Origin: Prolixibacteraceae bacterium
GTDB taxonomy: Bacteria > Bacteroidota > Bacteroidia > Bacteroidales > Prolixibacteraceae
Length of the DNA stretch: 16,151 bases
Direction of reading: 5' to 3'
NCBI GenBank assembly: GCA_003457135.1
Contig: DMSQ01000045.1
Span: forward strand, 1 to 16,151
In this document: in pieces, positions 1 to 7,369 of the stretch
How the letters are laid out: each line of letters opens with the position of its first letter
Numbering within the stretch: position 1 is the first letter of the stretch
Program-made: the position numbers and the translations under genes
The notes under the pieces: model-generated
Databases searched by the model: none
Told to the model about the DNA's origin: nothing
The model's input: only the letters and a program-made list of their open reading frames with translations

Positions 1-43
1 ATGTTAAAAGCGATTTCCCTGCTGATACAGGGCTAAAAACTAA

Positions 44-51
44 TATCTTTG
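44..51 (+). promoter_or_regulatory. Putative -7 element ahead of gcvT
   Basis: The octamer TATCTTTG matches the Bacteroidota -7 consensus TAnnTTTG exactly. It would place transcription start near base 58 and give gcvT a leader of about 65 bases. No convincing -33 TTTG lies 17-23 bases upstream, so support is the -7 box alone. An 5-bp inverted repeat (CCCTG at 17-21, CAGGG at 28-32) lies just upstream and has no following T-tract. Confidence 0.45.
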
Positions 52-124
52 GCAAATGATTTTTTTCATGCTTTAGCCTGAGGTAATAATCTAATTTTGT
101 CCAATTAAAATTCAAAAAAAATTT

Positions 125-1213
125 ATGCAGATCACTGCTTTTAATCAGATACATAAACGGCTTGGCGCCAAAATGGCGGAGTTTGCCGGTTTTGAAATGC
201 CTATCGAATATTCAGGAATCAGGGATGAGCATATGGCCGTTCGCGAATCGGTGGGGGTATTTGATGTTTCGCACATGGGCGAGTTTTGGGTGAAAGGGCC
301 AAATGCGCTGGAGCTTGTTCAGCGGGTTACCTCAAACGATGTTTCGAAACTGGCAATCGGTCAGGCGCAGTACTCTTGTTTTCCAAACGGCAAAGGTGGT
401 ATTGTTGATGATCTGCTGGTTTATCATTTCAGTCCTGAAAAATACATGCTCGTAGTCAATGCTTCGAATATCGAAAAAGACTGGAATTGGATTGTCTCAC
501 ATAATTTGAACGGAGCTATTCTTGAAAATGCCTCCCCGGTTATCAGTCAATTAGCTGTTCAGGGTCCCAAAGCATGTGCGACACTTCAGAAATTAACCGG
601 CATCAATCTTTCAGAAATTAAATACTACACTTTCAAAACCGGCGCTATCGGTGGGTTCGACGATGTGATCATTTCGGCCACAGGTTATACAGGCTCCGGG
701 GGATTTGAATTATACTTCAGGAACGAAATTGCAGAGCAAATGTGGAACTCCATTTTTGAGGCTGGCGCTGAATACGGTATCAAGCCTATTGGCCTGGCAG
801 CCCGCGATACGTTGCGGCTCGAAATGGGTTATTGCCTGTATGGAAACGATATTGACGATACCACTTCGCCCATCGAAGCCGGGTTATGCTGGATTACGAA
901 ATTCAATGGCGATAATTTTATAGATAAAGATTTTCTGCTGATGCAAAAACAGGAAGGCGTTGACCGTAAACTTCGCGGATTTGAGATGATAGACCGTGGA
1001 ATACCGCGACACGATTACGAACTGACTGATCAGGACGGAAATGTGATTGGCCGTGTAACTTCGGGAACTATGTCGCCAATCATGAATAAAGGCATCGGAA
1101 TGGGTTATGTACATAAAGCCTATTCGGCCATTGGCACCGAAATATATGTAAACGTACGTAACAAGATGCTGAAGGCCAAAATAGTGAAAATGCCATTCAT
1201 CAACCCTGCATAG
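125..1213 (+). CDS. gcvT: Aminomethyltransferase, glycine cleavage system T-protein
   Basis: This cytosolic enzyme takes the aminomethyl group from lipoylated H-protein and transfers it to tetrahydrofolate, giving 5,10-methylene-THF and ammonia. The 362 residues match the family's usual length. The folate-binding GcvT domain fills about residues 5-250 and the C-terminal barrel domain about 275-355. Visible family motifs are GGIVDDL (D95/D96, the catalytic aspartate region), TGYTG followed by GGFE (conserved Glu at 195), LAARDTLRLE (R227) and the late SGTMSP segment. The residue after TGYTG is Ser191 where many bacteria have Glu. I regard this as a lineage variant, because the Glu of GFE is kept. 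The ATG at 125 follows an A-rich leader. The H- and P-protein genes are not in the window, so the gene stands apart from the rest of its complex. The family call is secure. Confidence 0.96.
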   Translation: MQITAFNQIHKRLGAKMAEFAGFEMPIEYSGIRDEHMAVRESVGVFDVSHMGEFWVKGPNALELVQRVTSNDVSKLAIGQAQYSCFPNGKGGIVDDLLVYHFSPEKYMLVVNASNIEKDWNWIVSHNLNGAILENASPVISQLAVQGPKACATLQKLTGINLSEIKYYTFKTGAIGGFDDVIISATGYTGSGGFELYFRNEIAEQMWNSIFEAGAEYGIKPIGLAARDTLRLEMGYCLYGNDIDDTTSPIEAGLCWITKFNGDNFIDKDFLLMQKQEGVDRKLRGFEMIDRGIPRHDYELTDQDGNVIGRVTSGTMSPIMNKGIGMGYVHKAYSAIGTEIYVNVRNKMLKAKIVKMPFINPA

Positions 1214-1225
1214 GCAAATATTGCC
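1213..1225 (+). other. Small hairpin at the gcvT stop codon
   Basis: GGCAA (1213-1217) and TTGCC (1221-1225) form a perfect 5-bp inverted repeat around ATA, starting at the last base of the gcvT stop codon. The sequence after it is purine-rich with no T-tract, so it does not look like an intrinsic terminator. It may only stabilise the transcript end, or be chance. Confidence 0.25.
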
Positions 1226-1364
1226 GGAAGGAACAAGTTTCAATACATCCTGACACGTAAAATGTGATCTCTATTTATTTTCCTTATTTCTTTTCCCAAG
1301 TTTACTTTAAGTTTAAATACCGTTTCCGGATTGGGTAAATGGGGGTATGGTTGGGGGCATTGCT

Positions 1365-1372
1365 TATCTTTG
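1365..1372 (+). promoter_or_regulatory. Putative -7 element ahead of the comB-family gene
   Basis: TATCTTTG is an exact TAnnTTTG match 17 bases before the ATG at 1390. Transcription would start near 1378, leaving a leader of roughly a dozen bases. The box lies downstream of the in-frame ATG at 1339, which argues that the longer reading is not the real start. No good -33 element is seen. Confidence 0.5.
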
Positions 1373-1389
1373 ATAACTTAATCCTGAAG

Positions 1390-2124
1390 ATGGAAAAATC
1401 GAAAAATCGGCTTGAGGTATGTTTCTCCCCGGCAATCTACAGTGAGCATGCCAACGATGAAAACCTGGTGGTAATCGTTGATATTTTGCGTGCAACTTCA
1501 TCCATTTGTGCTGCCATTCATAACGGCGTAAAAAGTATCATCCCGGTAGCAACTGTTGAAGAAGCAAAGGCACTGAAACAGCAAGGATACCTGGTCGCTT
1601 CCGAACGCGATGGAAATGTTCTTGATTTTGCTGATTTCGGAAACTCACCGTTTAATTTTACTCCTGAAATTGTAAAAGGGAAGGAAATCGTGTATTCCAC
1701 GACGAACGGAACCCGTTGCATCCATTTGGCCAATCATTCGAAAGCTGTTCTGATCGGTTCATTCCTGAATATAACTTCACTGGCCGAATGGCTCATTCAG
1801 CAAAACGCACCTGTACTGATTTTCTGCGCATCGTGGAAAGACCGCTTCAGCTTGGAAGATACTGTCTTTGCAGGAGCTTTGGCCGAACGGTTATTAAATT
1901 CAGGGAAATTTGAAAGCATTTGTGATGCGGTTACTGCTTCAGTTGATTTATGGAACCTGGCAAAGTCCGATTTATCCGGATATATCCAGAAAGCCGCCCA
2001 GAAAGGACGCCTGGCTTCGAAAGGACTGGACGATTGCATCGAATATTGCCTGACAGCAGACCAAACCCATGTTATTCCGGTGTTTCGGAATGACCGGCTG
2101 GTTGATGTTTCGGGAGCAGTTTAA
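1390..2124 (+). CDS. comB: 2-phosphosulfolactate phosphatase family (ComB-like)
   Basis: ComB-family enzymes are Mg-dependent acid phosphatases that convert 2-phosphosulfolactate to sulfolactate, the second step of archaeal coenzyme M synthesis. The 244 residues match the family length. Conserved segments are VVIVDILRATSS (about 27-38), SERDG (71-75), GNSP (84-87), STTNGTR (103-109) and SLEDTVFAGAL (154-164). The open frame extends upstream to an ATG at 1339, but those 17 residues (GVWLGALLIFDN and on) are unlike the family and overlap a predicted promoter, so I chose the ATG at 1390. In a non-methanogenic bacterium the substrate is uncertain; the true activity may be on sulfolactate phosphate or another phosphoester. 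No comA, comC or sulfonate gene is nearby. Family assignment is good; the in vivo reaction is inferred only by homology. Confidence 0.85.
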   Translation: MEKSKNRLEVCFSPAIYSEHANDENLVVIVDILRATSSICAAIHNGVKSIIPVATVEEAKALKQQGYLVASERDGNVLDFADFGNSPFNFTPEIVKGKEIVYSTTNGTRCIHLANHSKAVLIGSFLNITSLAEWLIQQNAPVLIFCASWKDRFSLEDTVFAGALAERLLNSGKFESICDAVTASVDLWNLAKSDLSGYIQKAAQKGRLASKGLDDCIEYCLTADQTHVIPVFRNDRLVDVSGAV

Positions 2125-2243
2125 GAAACTTATACAATAAGCAATCTGGTCTTGATACTTACTGAAATTACCATTGTCAATAAGAAATTGTCAAAAGTTA
2201 AAAAGTTAAAGCGTTTACAGATTGTTGCTTCGTTTTTTTATTC

Positions 2244-2251
2244 GAATTTTG
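2244..2251 (+). promoter_or_regulatory. Weak candidate promoter for serC
   Basis: GAATTTTG differs from TAnnTTTG at one position of the conserved bases. A TTG at 2222-2224 lies 19 bases upstream, within the usual -33 to -7 spacing. The predicted start near 2258 would leave a leader of about 45 AT-rich bases. The 178-base gap after comB suggests serC has its own promoter, but this box is imperfect. Confidence 0.3.
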
Positions 2252-2302
2252 AATCAAATTAATCTAAATCATATAAGTCATTAACCTATAAATTTAAACC
2301 AT

Positions 2303-3379
2303 ATGAAGAAGCATAATTTTTATGCGGGTCCATCTATTTTGCCGCAATACACGATTAAAAACACAGCCGAAGCATTAATTGATTTTGCCGGAACGGGACT
2401 TTCCCTGATGGAAATTTCGCACCGAAGTAAAGAATTCATTGCTGTAAACAGCGAAGCCCAGCAACTTTTCAAGGAATTACTCGATATTCCTGCAGGTTAC
2501 CACGTATTGTTTTTAGGGGGTGGCGCCAGTACTCAATTCATGATGGTTCCTTACAATATGCTTGAGAAAAAGGCAGCCTATTTAAACACAGGGACCTGGG
2601 CCGACAAAGCGCTGAAAGAAGCCAAATTTTTTGGTGAAGTAATCGAAGTAGCTTCGTCAAAAGCAAGTACTTACAATTATATCCCTAAAGGTTATACTGT
2701 TCCCGAAGATGTTGATTACTTTCACATTACAACCAACAACACGATTTATGGAACAGAAATCCGTACTGATATGGATTGCAAAGTGCCACTGGTTGCCGAT
2801 ATGTCATCCGACATTTTTAGCCGTCCGCTTGATGTTTCGAAATATGCGATAATCTATGGCGGAGCCCAGAAAAATCTTGCTCCTGCCGGAGTTACATTTG
2901 TAATTGTAAAAGAGGAAGCGTTAGGAAAAGTCAGCCGTAAAATTCCTTCAATGGTGAATTACCGAACCCATATCGAAAACGAATCCATGTTCAACACGCC
3001 TCCGGTTGTTCCAATTTTTGCTGCCCTTCAAACCTTGAAATGGTTGAAAGAATTAGGCGGCGTTAAGGTGATGGAAAAAATGAATATCGAAAAGGCAGGA
3101 ATCCTTTATGATGAGATTGACCGTAACAGATTATTCAAAGCCAATATTCCTGATGTGAACGATCGCTCGTTGATGAATATTTGTTTTGTAATGAATGACG
3201 AATACAAAGAATGGGAACCTGAATTTCTCGCCTATACCAAATCTTTGGGAATGCTTGGACTGGAAGGTCACCGCTCTGTGGGCGGATATCGTGCCTCCAC
3301 CTACAATGCGCTTCCGAAAGAAAGCGTAATGGCATTGGTTGATGCCATGCAGGCATTTGAAAAAACAAAGCTTAAATAA
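2303..3379 (+). CDS. serC: Phosphoserine aminotransferase
   Basis: SerC is a PLP enzyme that transaminates 3-phosphohydroxypyruvate with glutamate to give O-phosphoserine, the second step of the phosphorylated serine pathway; it can also serve vitamin B6 synthesis. The 358 residues match the family. It opens with the diagnostic NFYAGPS (5-11), followed by LMEISHRSKEF (35-45), the phosphate and cofactor loop GGGAS (72-76), VADMSSDIFSRP (164-175) and IYGGAQKNLAPAG (184-196), in which K190 is the expected Schiff-base lysine. The late GHRSVGG segment fits the substrate-binding end of the family. It is the first gene of a serine block with serA 59 bases downstream, and an intercistronic hairpin separates the two. 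No anomaly is seen and the call is secure. Confidence 0.97.
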   Translation: MKKHNFYAGPSILPQYTIKNTAEALIDFAGTGLSLMEISHRSKEFIAVNSEAQQLFKELLDIPAGYHVLFLGGGASTQFMMVPYNMLEKKAAYLNTGTWADKALKEAKFFGEVIEVASSKASTYNYIPKGYTVPEDVDYFHITTNNTIYGTEIRTDMDCKVPLVADMSSDIFSRPLDVSKYAIIYGGAQKNLAPAGVTFVIVKEEALGKVSRKIPSMVNYRTHIENESMFNTPPVVPIFAALQTLKWLKELGGVKVMEKMNIEKAGILYDEIDRNRLFKANIPDVNDRSLMNICFVMNDEYKEWEPEFLAYTKSLGMLGLEGHRSVGGYRASTYNALPKESVMALVDAMQAFEKTKLK

Positions 3380-3386
3380 ATCAGGA

Positions 3387-3424
3387 AGAAAAGCAGGATG
3401 GGGATTCTGCTTTTCTCTTTTAAA
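3387..3424 (+). terminator. Terminator-like hairpin between serC and serA
   Basis: AGAAAAGCAG (3387-3396) and CTGCTTTTCT (3407-3416) form a perfect 10-bp stem with a 10-base loop, followed by CTTTTAAA. The stem is strong enough for an intrinsic terminator but the T-tract is short, so partial read-through into serA is plausible. It lies inside the 59-base gap, 22 bases before the serA ATG, and may set the serC to serA ratio or protect the serC message from decay. Confidence 0.6.
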
Positions 3425-3438
3425 GGAAAACACAATCA

Positions 3439-4362
3439 ATGAAAAAAGTATTAATAGCTACTGAAAAACCATTTGCTCCGGCAGCGGTAAATCAAATGGT
3501 CGGAATTCTTGAACAAGCCGGCTATCAAGTGCAAAGGCTCGAAAAATATGCATCGAAAGCGGAGTTGCTCGATGCAGTTAAAGATGTTAACGCGATGATC
3601 GTCAGAAGCGACATTGTTGACAGGGAAGTACTCGACGCTGCCAAAGAACTGAAAGTTGTGGTCAGGGCTGGCTCTGGTTTTGATAACTTCGACCTGGTTG
3701 CCTGCACCGAAAAAGGAATGGTTGCCATGAACACGCCCGGACAGAATTCGAATGCTGTGGCCGAACTGTCCATCGGGATGATGATTTTTATGGCCCGTGG
3801 TAATTTCAAAGGTGGTTCGGGATCCGAATTAAAAGGAAAAACTATTGGGGTTTATGGTTGTGGTAACATTGGACGACGGGTAGCAAAAATTGCCCAGGGT
3901 CTGGGTATGAAGGTAGTTGCACTCGATCCATGCATCACTAAAGTCAGCATGGAACCATACGATGTGAAAGTGGTTCAGTCTGTTGATGAATTATTTAGCG
4001 CGAGTGATTTCTTATCATTACATATTCCGGCAAACGAAAAAACCAGGAAGTCGGTCAGTTTCGACTTGATGAATAAAATGCCTAAAGGTGCCACTGTTAT
4101 AAATACGGCCCGAAAAGAAGTGATTGATGAAGAAGGACTGAAGAAGATGCTGGAAGAGCGTCCTGATTTTAAATATATCAGTGATATTGCTCCTTCCTGT
4201 CATGACGAATTAGCAGGAAAATTTGACCTTCGGTACTATTCAACTCCTAAAAAACAAGGAGCCGAAACTTCTGAAGCCAATGTCAATGCAGGAGTAGCAG
4301 CTGCTGAACAGATTGTGGCATTTTTTGAAAGCGGCGATCAGACCTATCGCGTAAACAAATAA
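3439..4362 (+). CDS. serA: D-3-phosphoglycerate dehydrogenase, short lysine-type
   Basis: SerA oxidises 3-phosphoglycerate to 3-phosphohydroxypyruvate with NAD and commits carbon to serine. The 307-residue protein is a short (type III) enzyme with no C-terminal ACT or other regulatory domain, so feedback by serine through an ACT domain is not expected. The substrate-binding segment RAGSGFDNFD is at 76-85, and the NAD-binding Rossmann motif VYGCGNIGRR is at 138-147, with D163 at the end of the second strand. NTARKEVID carries the catalytic Arg225, and Glu257 in the CHDEL segment is the likely acid partner. Where most relatives have TPH, this protein reads STPKKQGAE, so Lys271 replaces the catalytic histidine. 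That matches the lysine subtype known from Entamoeba and Bacteroidales. Gene order with serC supports the role. Confidence 0.94.
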   Translation: MKKVLIATEKPFAPAAVNQMVGILEQAGYQVQRLEKYASKAELLDAVKDVNAMIVRSDIVDREVLDAAKELKVVVRAGSGFDNFDLVACTEKGMVAMNTPGQNSNAVAELSIGMMIFMARGNFKGGSGSELKGKTIGVYGCGNIGRRVAKIAQGLGMKVVALDPCITKVSMEPYDVKVVQSVDELFSASDFLSLHIPANEKTRKSVSFDLMNKMPKGATVINTARKEVIDEEGLKKMLEERPDFKYISDIAPSCHDELAGKFDLRYYSTPKKQGAETSEANVNAGVAAAEQIVAFFESGDQTYRVNK

Positions 4363-4374
4363 TCAACATTCAAT

Positions 4375-4410
4375 GCCTGCAGATGATTGCCAAATGGACT
4401 GAAGGCAGGC
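4375..4410 (+). other. Inverted repeat between serA and DUF1015
   Basis: GCCTGC (4375-4380) and GCAGGC (4405-4410) could pair across a 24-base loop in the 81-base gap. No T-tract follows, so it does not look like a terminator. It may be chance; no promoter match is seen in this gap, which favours co-transcription of DUF1015 with serA. Confidence 0.25.
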
Positions 4411-4443
4411 TAAAGATTAAATCAACAGACAAAAAACCAAGAT

Positions 4444-5694
4444 ATGGCTATCGTAAAACCATTTAAAGGACTTCGTCCACCTCAGGCAATTGCCAGCGAT
4501 CTGGCCTGTTTACCCTACGATGTAATGAACAGCGCCGAAGCTGCCCAAATGGCTAAAGACAAAGCTTGTTCGTTGCTTCACATCACCCGTGCCGAAATTG
4601 ACTGCCCTGAAGGGACTGATGTGCATTCAGAAACAGTTTACCTGAAATCGGTTGAAAATTTTGAAAAATTTCAGGAGAATGACTGGCTGATTCAGGATGA
4701 AGTTGCCAGGTATTACATCTATGCACAAACCATGAATGGCCGCACCCAGTATGGAATCGTGGGAGCAGCTTCTTGCGAAGATTACAACCGTGGAATCATC
4801 AAAAAACATGAACTGACACGGCCTGACAAGGAGGAAGACCGCATGATTCTGACCCGCTACCTGAATGCCAACATCGAACCGGTTTTCTTTTCGTATTGCG
4901 CCGTTCCTGAAATTGATGCCATTGTTGAATCGGTTGTGAAAAACCAGAAAGCCGATTACGATTTCGTGGCAGAAGATGGTTTTGGTCACCATTTCTGGAC
5001 GATCAACGATACCGCTACCATTCAGAAAATCGAAGAATTGTTTGCCACCAAAGTTCCGGCAACTTACGTGGCCGACGGCCACCACCGCACAGCGGCTGCT
5101 GCCCGCATCGGGTTCGAAAAGCAAAACCAGAACCCCAATCATACCGGCAACGAAGAATACAATTTCTTTATGGCCGTTCATTTCCCGGATAATCAGTTGC
5201 AGATTATTGACTACAACCGTACCGTAACAGATTTGAATGGTTTAACCGAAGCTGAATTACTGGCTAAACTTGCACAAAACTTTGATGTTGAACTGATAGG
5301 GGCTGAAATTTTCAAACCAGCCAAACTCCACGAATTCAGCATGTACGTCTCCGGAAACTGGTATAAACTGAATGCCAAACCAGGTACTTATAACGATAAC
5401 GATCCGATTAGCGTACTGGATGTGACTATCCTTTCTAACCTGGTTCTTGATCAGATTTTGGGAATTGCCGACCTCCGTACTTCAACGCGTATTGACTTTG
5501 TCGGCGGAATCCGGGGATTGGGCGAACTGAAAAAACGTGTTGACGATGGCGACATGAAAGTGGCTTTTGCACTATATCCGGTTTCGATGCAGCAACTTAT
5601 CAACATTGCCGATTCAGGAAACATCATGCCGCCAAAAACAACCTGGTTCGAACCTAAACTCAGGTCAGGACTGGTTATCCACAAATTGGATTAA
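4444..5694 (+). CDS. DUF1015 family protein of the serine biosynthesis block
   Basis: This is a 416-residue soluble protein with no signal peptide or membrane segment. Its family is widespread and uncharacterised in detail. Visible conserved stretches are KPFKGLRPP (5-13), LPYDVM (23-28), KKHELTRPDKEEDR (120-133), YVADGHHRTAAAARIG (208-223) and the C-terminal MPPKTTWFEPKLRSGL. The DGHHR segment at 211-215 resembles the catalytic or nucleotide-binding motif of ParB-like folds, a superfamily that includes free-serine kinases such as archaeal SerK and staphylococcal SbnI. It lies directly behind serC and serA, and no serB (phosphoserine phosphatase) is seen. I infer a role in phosphoserine or serine handling, either as a kinase acting in reverse or as a regulator, but this is unproven. 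Family call is firm; function is not. Confidence 0.88.
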   Translation: MAIVKPFKGLRPPQAIASDLACLPYDVMNSAEAAQMAKDKACSLLHITRAEIDCPEGTDVHSETVYLKSVENFEKFQENDWLIQDEVARYYIYAQTMNGRTQYGIVGAASCEDYNRGIIKKHELTRPDKEEDRMILTRYLNANIEPVFFSYCAVPEIDAIVESVVKNQKADYDFVAEDGFGHHFWTINDTATIQKIEELFATKVPATYVADGHHRTAAAARIGFEKQNQNPNHTGNEEYNFFMAVHFPDNQLQIIDYNRTVTDLNGLTEAELLAKLAQNFDVELIGAEIFKPAKLHEFSMYVSGNWYKLNAKPGTYNDNDPISVLDVTILSNLVLDQILGIADLRTSTRIDFVGGIRGLGELKKRVDDGDMKVAFALYPVSMQQLINIADSGNIMPPKTTWFEPKLRSGLVIHKLD

Positions 5695-5722
5695 TTTGAA
5701 CTTCAGTCAAAACAAATCAACC

Positions 5723-7309
5723 ATGATAAAACCATTAAAACCGGTAATACTTGTTCTTCTTTTCGGCGTTTCTATTCTTGGTTTTGGACAGATTGGCTAT
5801 CAAAATCCAATCATTCCGGGTTTTCATCCCGATCCAAGCGTTTGCCGTGTGGGGGATGACTTTTACATCGTGAATAGTTCGTTTGAATATTTTCCCGGAG
5901 TTCCGATTTTTCACAGCAAAGATCTCGTCAACTGGGAACAAATTGGCTACTGCCTTACCCGTGATTCCCAACTGCCGTTGCAAAAATGTAGGGCTTCGGC
6001 CGGGATTTATGCGACAACCATCCGTTACAATGAAGGCATTTTTTACATGATCACCACCAATGTCAGCGGCGGGGGCAATTTCATCGTAACAGCCACCAAT
6101 CCCGCGGGCGAATGGTCCGAGCCCGTTTGGCTGGAAACAACCGGTATTGATCCTGACCTGTTTTTCGAAAACGGTAAAGTTTACGTGTGCAATACCGATG
6201 GGAAAATGGGCATCCAAATAAACCAGATCGACATCAAAACCGGAAAACGCATCGGCGAAAAGCGGCACATCTGGCGTGGTACCGGAGGGCGATACGCTGA
6301 AGGGCCGCACATTTACAAAAAAGATGGATTGTATTACCTGCTAATTTCAGAAGGCGGAACAGAATACGGCCACAAAATAACCATTGCCCGAAGCAAAGAG
6401 CTGATGGGACCTTACATGAGCAATCCGGCCAATCCGATTTTGACCCATGCTGATGAAGAAAAGCAGGAAGCTCCGATTCAGGGAACCGGACATGCCGATT
6501 TGGTTCAGGCAGGCGATGGAAGCTGGTGGATGGTATGTCTTGCTTTCCGTCCGGCAAAAGGACGCTTCCACATCATGGGCCGCGAAACCTATCTGGCGCC
6601 CGTAGTCTGGACCGAAAACAGCTGGCCGGTTGTAAACGGCAACGGAACCATTGACCTCGAAATGAAGGTGAAAACATTGCCACAAGTCCCTGTAAAAAAA
6701 GAGTTCAAACGCTCAGAATTTAACGATTCAAACCTTGGTTTTGATTGGAATTACCTGCGTAATCCGGTGCACGCGAATTATTCGTTTACCGAAAAGAAAG
6801 GTTTTTTAACAATGAATGCAACTGAAGTTGGTTTGGATTGGGCTGATACGCCCACTTTCCTTGGCCGTCGTCAGGAACATTTCAACTTCGAAGCGACTAC
6901 AGAAATGGAATTCAATCCTTCCGGCGAAAATGAGGAAGCTGGCCTGACCGTTTTGATGAACAACATGCATCACTATAAACTCTCGGTAAAAAACCAGGGC
7001 GGCAAAAGGGTGATAGGTATTTTCAACCGCCTCGGTGGGTTTCAGTTCACGCAAGGAAAAACTGTTGCACTAAAACCGGGAAGTGTAAAATTGAAGGTAG
7101 TTGGATCGCGCGATTACTATACGTTCTATTATGCTCAGGGTAACGATGAATTTAAGGAGTTGGGCAAGTGCGATACTTATTTTCTCTCTTCGGAAGTTGC
7201 CGGTGGATTCACCGGCGTCTATCTTGGACTTTTTGCCACAGGGAACGGAAGTAAAACCAAAGCCAAAGCTTATTTCGACTGGTTCGGTTACCAGCCACTT
7301 TCTGATTGA
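5723..7309 (+). CDS. Secreted glycoside hydrolase family 43, beta-xylosidase / arabinofuranosidase type
   Basis: This 528-residue enzyme should cleave beta-xylosyl or alpha-arabinosyl residues from plant polysaccharide with inversion. Residues 1-22 form a signal peptide, with a hydrophobic VILVLLFGVSIL core. The five-bladed propeller spans about 26-310. Its three carboxylates are visible: general base D37 in GFHPDPS, the pKa-modulating D143 in GIDPDLFF, and general acid E193 in YAEGPHIY. Residues about 328-525 form a beta-sandwich of the type found at the C-terminus of xylosidases such as XynB. The open frame runs back into DUF1015 to 5567, but the ATG at 5723 gives the signal peptide and clears the DUF1015 stop by 28 bases. 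No SusC/SusD pair or other carbohydrate gene is nearby, so it is not in a visible polysaccharide utilisation locus. Exact substrate is uncertain. Confidence 0.9.
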   Translation: MIKPLKPVILVLLFGVSILGFGQIGYQNPIIPGFHPDPSVCRVGDDFYIVNSSFEYFPGVPIFHSKDLVNWEQIGYCLTRDSQLPLQKCRASAGIYATTIRYNEGIFYMITTNVSGGGNFIVTATNPAGEWSEPVWLETTGIDPDLFFENGKVYVCNTDGKMGIQINQIDIKTGKRIGEKRHIWRGTGGRYAEGPHIYKKDGLYYLLISEGGTEYGHKITIARSKELMGPYMSNPANPILTHADEEKQEAPIQGTGHADLVQAGDGSWWMVCLAFRPAKGRFHIMGRETYLAPVVWTENSWPVVNGNGTIDLEMKVKTLPQVPVKKEFKRSEFNDSNLGFDWNYLRNPVHANYSFTEKKGFLTMNATEVGLDWADTPTFLGRRQEHFNFEATTEMEFNPSGENEEAGLTVLMNNMHHYKLSVKNQGGKRVIGIFNRLGGFQFTQGKTVALKPGSVKLKVVGSRDYYTFYYAQGNDEFKELGKCDTYFLSSEVAGGFTGVYLGLFATGNGSKTKAKAYFDWFGYQPLSD

Positions 7310-7369
7310 TTTTCTCCACAACTTTTCGATATGATTGGTTGTTGTTGCGTTCATCAAACAATCGTGGAA

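Noticed and set aside
1..59. Possible 3' end of an upstream plus-strand gene at the window start
   Set aside because: Two frames are open from the edge (to a TAA at 34-36 and to a TGA at 57-59), and neither gives enough residues to recognise a family or to choose between them.
884..1243. Minus-strand open frame of 119 codons over gcvT
   Set aside because: It lies almost wholly antisense to a well-conserved gene, has no recognisable domain and no promoter, and is explained as a shadow of the gcvT codon pattern.
1339..1389. N-terminal extension of the ComB-like protein
   Set aside because: The 17 extra residues do not resemble the family and the predicted -7 element at 1365-1372 lies within them, so transcription would start after the ATG at 1339.
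4627..5181. Minus-strand open frame of 184 codons over the DUF1015 gene
   Set aside because: It is fully antisense to a conserved coding sequence, shows no family motif, and its composition follows from the codons on the other strand.
5735..6310. Minus-strand open frame of 191 codons over the GH43 gene
   Set aside because: It is antisense to the propeller domain with all catalytic motifs intact on the plus strand, and it has no recognisable domain.
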